NCBI GenBank assembly: GCA_028015205.1
Contig: JAPWFG010000024.1
Coordinates: forward strand, 1,736,001 to 1,800,000
Reading direction: 5' to 3'
Length of the DNA stretch: 64,000 nucleotides
Source: Mytilisepta virgata
Lineage: Eukaryota; Mollusca; Bivalvia; Mytilida; Mytilidae
The position numbers and the translations under genes were made by a program. Below the pieces are notes generated by a model. It worked only from the letters and a program-made list of their open reading frames with translations. It did not search any database and had not been told where the DNA came from. This document shows positions 33,436 through 45,500 of the stretch, one piece after another. Position 1 is the stretch's first letter. Every line of letters begins with the position of its first letter.

Positions 33436-34474
33436 AATGAAGTTCATCCTTGGCTTAATGAAAAGCGTCAAGTAAAAAGCCTACATAATTCAAGTACATT
33501 TCATATACTATGCATGCTCCGTTCTTACGACTAAAGCTATGACGGATTTGGTCATAAGGACGAAAACGGTCGCCGGTACAAACTTAGTTCCCATGCTCTG
33601 TCCTAATGACGAAACCAGACGCGGCCCTAGTCGTGGTCTTAAGAACAATCATCAGGAACATGTCCGTCCTCAAGTTAACAATTTGCAGAGATATAACCAA
33701 ACGGGGCAGTCATATCCTCTTATATAAGTTAACTTGGAACGGTTTCAAAAGTCTGCCTGATGGTGATGTTTTAAATGTTAACACATTTCCAACTGATACA
33801 TCAAATGTAGCTTCGCTTGGGATACCTGCCGGAGATTGAGTCTGTACTCAGTGGTAAACGTACATTTAGAATGATGTTTACTTGTTTCATAAGATATACA
33901 TATAAGTCGAATTACGCCTCATAAATTACGTCAGACCGTTACAACAATTGATACGTTTACATTTGAAAAAAAACACTTAAACTAATACGATTGACCTTCA
34001 ACAATAACTGAATTAAAAAAAAACAACGACGTGTCCGGATTCTGGGTTGTATCATAAAGGAAGTATATTTGGAATTAATTCTATAGTAATAACAAATTGG
34101 AAACTGATTTTTCCTTTGTCCTAAAGGACATATTACTAAAAAAACTATTTTCGAAGTGCAGCGTATTTACTAATAAGTGTCCATTCTGATAACATAGAAC
34201 TCCTATAAAGCTACAATATATATCGTTTGCGGGTAAATTTCTTGTATTCATGCAGCTGTATAGTATTGAATCTCTAAGGGTTGATTCCAATTTTTCATTA
34301 AAGGACTTGTATATTTAATTGTCCCCATTTTGTCACACGTGAATAAAATGTAATAGAATGGGTAAATTTGATGTTAAATATGTATATCTGTCCCATTTAA
34401 AGAATTTCTTGCTCTAGTTTTCTGTTCCCCTTTGTTCAAACGTTTTACATTTTACCTTCAAATTAAAAAATGTA
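33436..34474. other. No gene recognised
   Basis: Several short ORFs lack any protein-like features. A phrase around 33540..33600 (TATGACGGATTTGGTCATAA, GACGAAAACGG) has a weak inverted counterpart at about 61670..61760, so part of it may be a diverged repeat. Confidence 0.45.
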
Positions 34475-34499
34475 TACTGAACCGCAAAAGAAACGTCGC
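34475..34499. repeat. Left terminal inverted repeat of the second Tc1-like element
   Basis: It begins TACTGAACCGC and ends AAACGTCGC; 24 of 25 bases match the right end. Confidence 0.9.
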
Positions 34500-34786
34500 T
34501 TTTTCAAAATGTTAGCAAAATTCAAAATAAATATTAATTAATGATTTTTATATAATCAGTATTACGATTACATCACCAGGTAAGATTAAATTACCTGTGA
34601 ATTAAATTTTCGGTTGAATAATTTTCAGTTGATATCGTAGAGCGACCGTACCTAAAACCGCTCGTGGGACACACTTGGCGGTAATTTTTCTTAAATCTTA
34701 AATGTTCGTGAAATTCATGCTCCTTTATGGGTATAAAAGGCCGGAGAAAATTAAAGAGTGTTAGTATCAGTGTTGACACAGAAGCT

Positions 34787-35824
34787 ATGCCACGTCTGAC
34801 TCCACAACAGAGAGAACAGGCCATTGGTCGATTGGATGCTGGGCAATCTGCCAGAGTTATTGCCAACGACTTCAACTGTGCTGTTCGAACAATTGAACGT
34901 CTACGGACACGGTACAATGCAACAAACAGCACAAATGACCGTCCACGGAGTGGTAGACCCCAAGTCACTACCCCTAGACAGAATAGAGGCATTGTTCGTC
35001 ACCATTTGATGAATCGGTTCACCCCAGCTGCCGAAATTGCCAGAAACACTGTTGGAACACATGGACGACCCATAAGTGATGATACGGTTCGTCGGCGATT
35101 AGCTGCTAGAAACATGAGATGTCGCCGTCCAGCAAGAGGACCTATTCTTACTCCTCGACACCGTCAAGCTCGTCTTCAGTGGGCCACTCAGCGACAGAAT
35201 TGGCGAAATCGACAATGGCGTAACATCATCTTCTCTGACGAAAGCCGTTACTGCATTTCAACAGCCGATGGCAGAACCAGAGTGTGGAGAAGACGCGGGG
35301 AACGTTACGAAGACAGCTGCATTCTGGAAACAGACGCGTGGGGAGGACCTAGCATCATGGTATGAGGTGGAATCGGCCTTAACGTTAAACTTGGTCTAGT
35401 CATCTTTCAGAACCTTGGCCCAGGCAGAGGAAATGGCGTAACAGCTGCCCGTTACATCGACCAAGTCTTGACACCCCATGTTCAGCCCCATTTCGCACGT
35501 CATCAAAACAAGACTTTCCAACAGGACAATGCACGTGCGCATACCGCAAGAGCCACAAGAGACTTCCTACAGCAGAATAACATTAATGTTATGGATTGGC
35601 CGGCTTCGAGTCCAGATTTAAACCCTATTGAACATTTATGGGACGAAGTTCAAAGACGGTTGAATAATGAGCAGCCAAGTCCGACAACTGCAGCTGAACT
35701 TTCACAAGCGTTTCAGAGAGTATGGGCACGTATTCCGATGGCGTTTATTAATCGGCTCATCAACTCCATGTACCGAAGATGTGCCGCAGTAATTGGTGCC
35801 GGTGGAGGACATACACGTTATTAA
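34787..35824 (+). pseudogene. Tc1-like transposase, DD34E, 345 codons with one in-frame TGA
   Basis: The frame runs from ATG (MPRLTPQQRE) to the final TAA with a single TGA at 35363..35365 (codon 193). This replaces the Trp codon TGG expected after SIMV, and the intact element has MMW at the matching place. Everything else is present: paired-like HTH, GRPQ linker, D151 (IIFSDESRY), D247 (FQQDNARAH) and E282 (DLNPIEHLW), with 34 residues between the last two. No frameshift was found. One substitution therefore seems to have silenced a once-functional gene, unless the stop is read through. Confidence 0.92.
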
Positions 35825-35991
35825 CGGACGTGGGAGCACAGCATTGAAAACATGTGACGTTGCGACAATTGTGACGTTTTTGTGAACATTGTAACCAAAA
35901 GACTGTAAATCATTCAATAAATTTTGTAAAAATTAATTTAAAATATATAAATGTCACTTTGAAATAAATGTATGTGAACATGTCATTTTGT

Positions 35992-36016
35992 GCGACGTTT
36001 CTTTTGCGGTTCAGTG
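35992..36016. repeat. Right terminal inverted repeat of the second Tc1-like element
   Basis: GCGACGTTTCTTTTGCGGTT followed by CAGTG; it pairs with 34475..34499, then the TA target site. Confidence 0.9.
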
Positions 36017-36289
36017 TATTCAGGAAACAAAGAAGAACTGCCATCAAAATATTAACTAACAGAAGCAGAAATATGTAAAATAGGTCACATGTCATTGATA
36101 TGAATCACCTCATACAAATATAAATTAATTATCAAGCCTAGGAATCGATATGAATTGAATGCTAAACAAGTATTGACACCTTTCTTGTCATAATAGACAT
36201 ATTTACTTTTTAAACATTTTATAAGAATTTTCTGAGATATATGTACATTTAGACAGCAGTTCACTTTCTTTTATTTTTTTATTGAAAGT

Positions 36290-36593
36290 ATGAGCACAAA
36301 AGTAGTTTACTTTATGACTTTGGGTATTATGTTAATAAACGTGTATATGAGTATTACCTTACAGTTGAAGGAATCGTATTTAACATCAGAAGGTAATACG
36401 AAGTTTCAAACTGAATCAAGCGATTACGTGTCTACAATGACGTTTTTAGGATGTGCCAGTCTATGTTTGAAAAGAAACTGCTGTGCTGCTAGCTATGACA
36501 AAAACTCTAACAAATGTTTTGTCCATGACATCGAGTACTGCTACAATCAGACAACTCCAGCTCTCGGATGGAAAAGTCTTAGGGGCAATTTAT
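36290..36593 (+). CDS. Lectin B exon 1: signal peptide and PAN-like module
   Basis: It opens at ATG 36290 and ends TTTAT|GTAAGT in phase 1, as in lectin A. Residues 5-22 are hydrophobic (VVYFMTLGIMLINVYMSI). All six module cysteines, and the blocks LQLKES, NCCAASYD and GWKSLRGNL, are conserved with lectin A. Confidence 0.9.
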
Positions 36594-39500
36594 GTAAGTT
36601 TGAGTTTCATAACATGATTTACTTTCACATATTTATAATAATACTATTAGTAAGTTTCAAATGTTTTGTTTGACTATAAGTCCTTTTTTAACATTTGCTC
36701 CCTTCTTCTGCGAATAATTTCGGGATAGTAGAATAATGTCAACACATTTAATAGGCTCTATCATCGTATTTTCCCCCTTTCATATGAATAAGAATTTGAC
36801 ATCTCAAGCATGTAAGGATCATACATTGAATTTCAAAAACTGGCAAAACTGAAAAACGAATTACCTGTACAATAACGTAACCCTTTATATTTGAAGACAA
36901 CATGCTTAATGTACGTCATGTACACTGAAAACTAAACTGTTCAATGCAATACCATCATTGTACGAAAAGAATAAACAAAATATTTTATTCCGTACGGAAG
37001 GACCTCAACCTAAGACAAACGTGGGGATGGCTGTGGAGCAATCTTAGGGTAAACATTTTTTTCGTATTTATACTAATCATTTGGGGAGTTATGGTATAGC
37101 TCAAATCGGGTACTATAGAATTTTTGAGTTCTTTTATATGTTGTATTGTGTGTTCACGCAACTTTATTTCTCTAATAAATTTCCTGCCAAAATTAATTCT
37201 CAGGAAAATACAATACGAAATAGACAGAATATAATTTCATTTAAAAGTAAAATTTTAAAGCTATTATACATGTACCTATCTTAGAAGCAATATTAAGCAC
37301 TATAATACTTGCATTTGTAATAATATTCTATGTGCAAATGATATCGCAACATGTCAATATTTCAATTCCATTTCAAACGAGTCTTTTACAAAAACATCTT
37401 TAGAAAATTGAGTGAAATAAAAAGTGATTATCCATCATAATTTTCGAGGTTGCTCGGTTTCAACTAATGCTGTTCAAAGAGGGCAAATCCTATTTCTTTT
37501 TTGTTTTTTTTTTTTTTTGAACGATTAAAAAACTTAGCTGTAATAAACTACATAATAATAATTTATTTTTCTCCAAGATGAAAAACGAGGAAATACATTG
37601 TAAAACAGTGCCATTCACAGATGGTGGCTTTAACTTTTAATGAATTATGTTTAAACGCAGTAATATATTATAGTGCATGTGGCTTAGTTTAACAGAAATA
37701 TACTCACGGTTTTATTACGTAACAAATAATTTTTGTTTGCCGGTAAAAAACTATGAACAAGTGCATGTTTCCGTCCAAATAGTTGCAGTAGGCTGTACTA
37801 TTGTACCCCAATTGGGGTATCATATTCCGATTACGCCAATTTGTGGTAACACCTAATGGTTGACCTCGACTATAAATTTTTCTCAACAAATTCTAGAATT
37901 ATGGCCTTGTGCAGATAAATAAACGCCCAGAAGTCAATGATTATTATGATATGCATGACATCTGACAGAAAATATAGACGTTTTTCAAATATTAACATGA
38001 AAAAGACAAAGCTTAAAAGCTGACTTTCATTAAAATACGTTTGTATCTTTTTTGGTCTGATGACATTACCAAAGCAGACATAATTCGGCATAAATCCTAT
38101 CAATTTAATCGACCGGCCTATATTACATGTATTCTTTATCAGAAATTACGGTAGTGGTTTTAATATTATAATGATTGTGGTTTGTTTATTTGCACATAAA
38201 CAGCATTACGTAAAAGAAATGTGTTACATTAAACCCCTGGCATTAAAATAGCACGCGGAAGCCTTGATGACTGTTGATTTTTATTAGAGGCCAATTAATT
38301 CTGCAAAGCATTATTTCAATCAAATATTCACTTTTATAAAATAAAGATTCTAAATTAAACATTATTTTGGACGGTTGTCTTTTGATCGTTCCCACAGGAC
38401 TTGATTTAAATTAACAGAATATGCATGAGTGATGCTTTCCCTAATTTTAGTATAAATATTTGATCATTTTATTAAAAGCAATTTTAATTTTTAGTTTTGA
38501 TTATATAAACAGTACATGCGTGTAACTTTGCATTGACTTGACATAAAATCGAAGTACGGATGAGGCTTAAAATCGTGTGAAAATGCGTGTTTCCCAATTG
38601 ATTGGCAGGAGACTCACATTTTCAAAAATCGATGAGCAGGTATACTTTTGATAGTCGCGCAATATTATTTAAAATAAAGGACAGTTTGGCTTCAAATATT
38701 TTTTTCAACAATAAATGATTCCTATTAACCCCTCCAAAACTTTCTTAGAGCAGTGTATGAAAATAAGCAACAAGAGAATAAATATTGAAATTTTGTTCTA
38801 AAAATTTAAGTCAATAAGTTTGTTCATTTCAGTCATGTCAATCAAGTCAAGTAGGTGTGGCTTAAATGTTATATAATGTAAGTGACCTTATGTCACTTGT
38901 AAAAATACATGTACTGTCAAAAAATGTCAACAAATGTTGACTGCTCAGTTAGAACGATGCAGTAATATCATGAATATTAATGAATATTGAAAACTTTTGA
39001 AATACATGTACATGCACCTATTAGTTTTCTCAATGAAATATGTATTCAATAATCCACATGATCCAGATAAGAATAAATTACGTTGTTTAAGCCATTTAAT
39101 TCCTTTCCGCAAATTATTTTTTCTAATTTATGTCTTTCTTACCCATTTGGTTTACCGTCAAAAGTGGCCAGTCTGTGGCCACCATTGGCTTACCTGTTTA
39201 ACCAACATTTTAAATATTTAACATTTATTAGGCTTTGCATTTTAAGATAATTTCCTTTTAATATTTATTGTTCTTGTTGGAAAGAGACTGATAATAGTGT
39301 GCATATAGCAGATATCACAATAATTTGTATGGACTTTTAAAATCTCTTAGATTCTGAAACGTGCTGGGAACTTATTGAAAACCAAAATCTTTGATCTTAT
39401 AACGTTTAATATTTAATTGCTGAGTTTTTAATTCAGGCTACAATATTTTTTATAGTATCCACGATACGTTTTGCTGTGCTATTAAAGGATAGCTTACCAC

Positions 39501-42500
39501 TATCTCACAATCAAATATTTTGTCAATAATGTTGGGTTAACAACATTCAGGACTTGAATTTCGTACACTTATTGTTTTGCTCTCTCCTTCTGGCATTTTG
39601 TTTCTGAATATTGGGAACTACTGCTTTTAATATCGGACACAAATGATATGTATGTCTGATATTAGGTAGTTTTAATTTTTTCATAAAATGCTGGATTCTC
39701 CTTGATATCAACATGATAAAACAGGTGTCGTTTAACATAAATAAAAACATTATGTCACATGTTGTTGAGCCGAGTATACACATGTACGATGTGCATCACA
39801 AGATACATGTCGCTCAAGCAGTGAACCTATATTTATCAGCATAATTCAGTACTGATAATTGTAATAGTATCCAATTAATGTTAAAAATGTGGTAAAAATC
39901 CATAGATAATAATATTAGATTATGACACACGTGATTATTTTAATTTTCCGATTGTGAACATCACCTTCCCTAGCAGTAACATACCAAGGTCTCCAGGCTA
40001 TAGGGTGTACATTGCACAGTTGATTTGTTACTACCGAGCATGTGATATATACGACGACTTTCTCGGTAAAGTGAGATTGCTGTCACATAAACTTTAAAGA
40101 CTTGGAAATGTTCCGTGTCAAAGAAGGTTACTGTCACCATCACGAATTGTTTGTCCGTTACGAAGTTTCTATTTCTCGTGTTAGACTGGATATCTTTGGT
40201 TAGATTTCACGTCCTTCACAATTCGGCATAAGCCCTATCCATTACATGTTTCCCGAACGGTTTGTATTATTTTCTATCAGAAAATACGGCAGTGGTTTTA
40301 ATAGTATCATAATTCTTTGAGGATTCTTAGTAACATAAATAACAATATGAAAAACGAATGTGTTACATTGTACTTCTGACATTAAAACAGAAATTTCATG
40401 ATCACTGTTGATTTTTTAACAACGTCCAAACAATTATGCAATGCATTGGGTCAATCTTATATTCTTTTATAAAACTAACGATTTTTAATTAAAATATTGT
40501 TTTGACGGTTATCTATCGATCTTTTGAAGGAGTGGTGCTTTTCATAGTTTTAGTATAAATATTTCGTTGTTTTAATTACAGTTCTGATTTTTAATTTTGA
40601 TTACGCTGCATATATAGGCAATAATTTGACTTGACATAAAATTGATATACGGATGAGGCCTAGAATCCGTTGAAAATGCGAGGGTTTCCCAATTTATTTG
40701 GCAGGAGAACTCACCTTTTCAAAAATCGATGAGTAGGTATACCATTGATAGTCGCGAAGGATTATTTAAAGTAAAGAACAGTTTGGCTCCAAATATTTTT
40801 TTAAACAATAAATGATTCATATTAACCCCTCCAAAACTTTGTTAGCGCGGCGTTTAAAAATAAGCAACAAGAGAATAAATATTGATTGGCTTTTCAACAA
40901 TAAAAAAATAAGTACATGTAACAAGAGAATAAATACTGAAATTTTGTTCTTAAGATTTAAGTCAGTAACTTTGTTCATTTCAGTCTCGTCAATCAGGTCA
41001 ATCGACATTTAGATGTGGCTTAAATGTTATATACTGTCAGTGACCGTATATCACTTGTAGATATACTGTCAACAAATTTTGACTGCTAAAATAGATTGAT
41101 TGCAGTAATAATAATAAATACCCAAAACTTTTGAAATACATGTACATCCACCTATATTCTAAATGAAAAGTTTTTAATTGTAGTGCTTGTACTGTTTTGG
41201 CCTTGTCTTCTTTGTTCTCCGGAATTTGTCATTTGTTTCTATATTCCCCTCCTTCGAATATCCCTATGGTATTTCTGGACTTTACGTATGAACCAGTAAC
41301 GTTGTTCGAACCGTTCCTGGCAGAAAATTAATATTGTTCTCCTTACAGAGAGACTGAACATTTTGTGTATATAGCAGATATCACAATAATTTGTATGGAC
41401 AAGAATCTCTTAGATCGTAAAACATGTTCGCAACTTAAAACCAAAGCATTTGATCTATAATTTTTAGTATTTAATTACCTTCTATCTGATACGCTATCTT
41501 GTTTCTAAATATTGTTAACTACTCCTTTTAATATCAGACAGAAAGGATATGTGTGTCTGGTATAAGGTAGTTTTTTGTTTTTTTTTTTCATAAAATGTGC
41601 CATGATACTCTTTGAGATCAACATGATAAAACTGATTATATTAGCGTAAACATCATGTTGTACCTGGATAGCTGTATGTAAAGAGCGAAAGCGCCACAAA
41701 ATGTTGTCACATGTTGTTCGGATCTGTATACAAATGTACGATACATTTGCATGTCGCCCAGTGAACCTATATTTTATAGCAGAATTCAGTATTTATGATT
41801 TTTGTAATAGCATTTCCGTTAATACTGATCAATGTTCAACTATGATTAAAGTCAACAGGAAACGTATTTTTTATTTCAAATAAAAATGCCCTGAAATTGC
41901 TTTTAATTTGATTTAAAGATTACCTACATCTCATTTATCCTAGCGAACTTGATATTAAAAATACCACAGAAACACCTACTTTTAGATTTGTACTTGTATC
42001 TAGATAATAATGGACGATTAGGACAAACGTGATGATTTTAATTTCTTGATTGTAAACTTCCCCTTCCTTAGCAGTAACCTACCAAGGTCACCAGACTATT
42101 TGGTGTAAATTTTAAGGTCGTCATCACGAATTGTTTTGCCGAAACTAAATTTCTCACCTTTGAGACTGAATGTCTTTCCTTCTGGAATTGACACCTCATC
42201 GGACATGGCTTTTACCTTTCCGCAGAACCTGATGTCACTCTCGGTTTCCAGTGGGAATTTAAATTGCCAGTGCTTTAGATTCTGTGTTGTCTTGTTATAC
42301 TTTTATTTAGTTTATTACAATGTATGTACATGTATGTGTTGTATTTGATCGATATAATATAAAATACTTCTTTGGACTGTGAAATTTTCCAGCCAATTTT
42401 TGAAATAAGAGGATTGATCTTGTACGTTATCTCTACTTTAATCTGCTGCTATAATTGCCCTTTTTGTATTAGGTGTTTCATCTTTATCTGAAGTTTTTAC

Positions 42501-45500
42501 ATACTATAACAACTGACTGATTGATTAAAAACTATTTCTGGTGTTCATTTCAGTGACAACTTACATGTATAAAGTCCAGATATGATTACTTGGATCGAAG
42601 GACATTAGTTAAATTCATTCTCCTATCTCCTAACGTTTACATAAGCTCTTGTATTTTTGTGTACATCCTTCATTCGCCAATTTATTTTATCAATTTCAAA
42701 GTATGGAAAATACGTAAAATATCACGGACTTTTTTTGTTCAAAAGATAACGATACTCACGTGTATTTAACCTTCAACTCATAACAAGCTGCATATAACTT
42801 TCAATTCGGCATCAAGAGTTCTAACAATAAAAATGACAGAATACTGTACGTTGCATAAAATAACAATCCAAAGATACTAATATTATATATAGTCAAATTA
42901 TACTATGCTGTATACGACGCATTTCAAGGAGTTATCTCTCATCAGCAGCATTAAAACCGAAACATTTGGAAGACCAAAAACCATTAAAAAAGCATTAGAT
43001 TAATTAAGAGTTTATTAAAAAAAAAAATAAAAACAAGAACAACAATATCCCGAATACGTGACAGAATATGGAACTTGCAAAAGGACCTAATTGTAACGGA
43101 AAATCGTGAATCAAAAGAAAATTTTGAAAATTTAAAAACGAGTTTTATGTTAATTAAAACATACAAATCTAGAGATATTTTTATTTCTTGATTTATTGGA
43201 TTCAACTTGCATAAAAGTGAAAGGATGAACAAAGCACTTCGAAAAAAGAATATTATCAATAGTAAAATTCAGCTCAAAAATTTAAAACTGATGATTATTT
43301 CCTCAACATTACATTTTATACTTGGGTCTCACCGTATCGCGGTACTTATTTTTTCAAAAATACGTTGTAATAACGTTTGGTAGCGCGATACAGTTGGAAT
43401 AGTGTATAGAGTATACCAACACCTTACCCGCTTTAAAAATAGATGTCTTACATGCCCGAACCTAATACGAAGAAACTGCATGTATCTACGTTGGTTTTTC
43501 AAAACGGAAAACAATTTTCCGTGAAATAAAATTGAGAAATCATTCACTGATTTACTGCTGTATGATTATTTTAACATTGGTAGTCATTATATTTATTTTT
43601 ATCTTGCAATCATTCTATTTGAGTAGTCAAAATGCGTTGACAGTATATTTACAAGTGATCACTGACAATATATAGCATTCAGGCCACACCTACTTGACAT
43701 GATTGACAAACGTGATGACAGAAATGAATAAACTTAACTGACTTAAATCGTTAGAACAAAATTTCAATACTTATTCTCTTGTTACCTATTTTTTATTGTT
43801 GAAAAAGAATATTTGCAGCAAAACGTTGTTCTGAAAAGTGATGTTTTATAAACTAATTAAAATCAAAATCTTGTTTAGCACGTGGTTTTGTGACGACGGT
43901 ATTTCTAATAATCTTATGCGACTATCAATGGTATTCTTGCTTATCGATCTTTGAAAAGGTGACTTCTCCCGCCAAATCAATTGGGGTTTTAAATAATTTT
44001 GAAATTTGTAGATATATTGTAAGTATTGTATTGTAAGTAATCGTTTAGTATAAAGACAATAAGAGTATATTGACCATTGTTGACTTGACATAAAATTCGA
44101 TATACAAATTCGGCACAAATCTGGGAAAATTCTCGGGAAACACTCGCATTTTCACCTGTTTCTAAGCCTCATCCGTATATTAAATAAATGTATGTCAAGA
44201 CAGCGCACTGTTATAGTCTTCATAGATGTATTTTTTATAATGCCTGCCATGTATAATAAACATATGTTAATTATTTATTGATATTTTGTAAAACACATAC
44301 CTTATAATAAATATTTGTTACAATGTGTTAACATGAATGATAATTGTGATTGAAGGTGGGACGTTACCAAATGACGTTACATCAAGAGTAATCGGTCATC
44401 ACGTCAACTTACCGTAGTGTGAATCAATCATGAATTTGATACAGTTAATTGTATAAATAGAGGATTATTCAATGGTTTATTGTTTTCATAGATATTCATG
44501 TATGAAAAAATATTTACTAAAGAGGACAAATATACCTAAGGAGCAATCAAAAAACGTAATCCATTGGACAGACAAACCCGGGAAGACAAATTAACAACCA
44601 CAAGCACATCAAACAAACACTGAAAACTAAAAAACAATGAACAACACGAACTCCTATAAAAACCAGGAGTGAACCCAGGTGCTCCGGAAGGGTAACCAGT
44701 TCCTGCTTCGTATACGGCACCGGTCGTGAAGTTCAACAAAGTCAATATGGTGGAAGTCACAAATCGGTGGAGGCACATGAAATGTTACGACAGTAAGAAC
44801 AGGTCCAACATCATCTTAGATGTTGGAACACTGTAACAGTGTGTAACGGTTAATCAATTCGTGATTACGACCGTAAAAAAGTGATGATATCAACTAATCC
44901 CTGATAAAATAAAAAGCTTTTGTGACAACAGTAATCCTCTTTGTCGATAGTCAGGGTAACTCACTAATTCATTTTACTTTTATGTGCTAAAATTAAACAT
45001 TCATCTACATATATAACTATAAATAGATCTTCGAATATAATCGGAACAGACATCTATGAATCCCAAATGACAAATAATTCTGCATTAATCGATAAACCGA
45101 TAGCTCTAAAACAAACATAAATATATTAATTAAATGAGAAGAATAAGCTAAAAAATATATATAAATTAAAAACCTCCACACTTTGTAAACAACTAATTAA
45201 TTACATTACTTGTTAGTTTCATTGAAATCCGTAATTGTTTTCGAAGACGCTAGTCACGTGTTTCTGAAATTGATGTTTTATAAACCAGTAAAAGTCAAAA
45301 TCTTGCTTAGCACGTGGTTTTGTGACAAGAGTAAGGCAGTGAGGTAACATTTTGAGACAATACGGAGAATATTTAAAGATTAGAGTCAATTTTGTTTACT
45401 ATTCAAATAATATTCTGTTGGTAGGGCCAATGATGCGAGCACGGCAATATTAGCTTTTTCCAGAAACCCCAGTATATGACTCTAAAATTATAATTTGAAG

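Larger units (their letters stand above)
34475..36016 (+). mobile_element. Second Tc1-like DD34E transposon, transposase broken by one stop
   Basis: 25-bp terminal inverted repeats (34475..34499 and 35992..36016) differ at the outermost base only: TACTGAACC on the left, CACTGAACC read inward on the right. TA lies on both sides (34473..34474 and 36017..36018). The length is 1542 bp. It ends 274 bp upstream of the lectin B start codon. It differs in sequence from the element at 22498 but is of the same superfamily. Confidence 0.92.

Noticed and set aside
34591..34992. 133-codon minus-strand ORF
   Set aside because: It is the antisense shadow of the Tc1-like transposase start and has no family features.
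44536..44778. 80-codon minus-strand ORF with Gly/Pro-rich start
   Set aside because: It coincides with the diverged copy of repeat family D.
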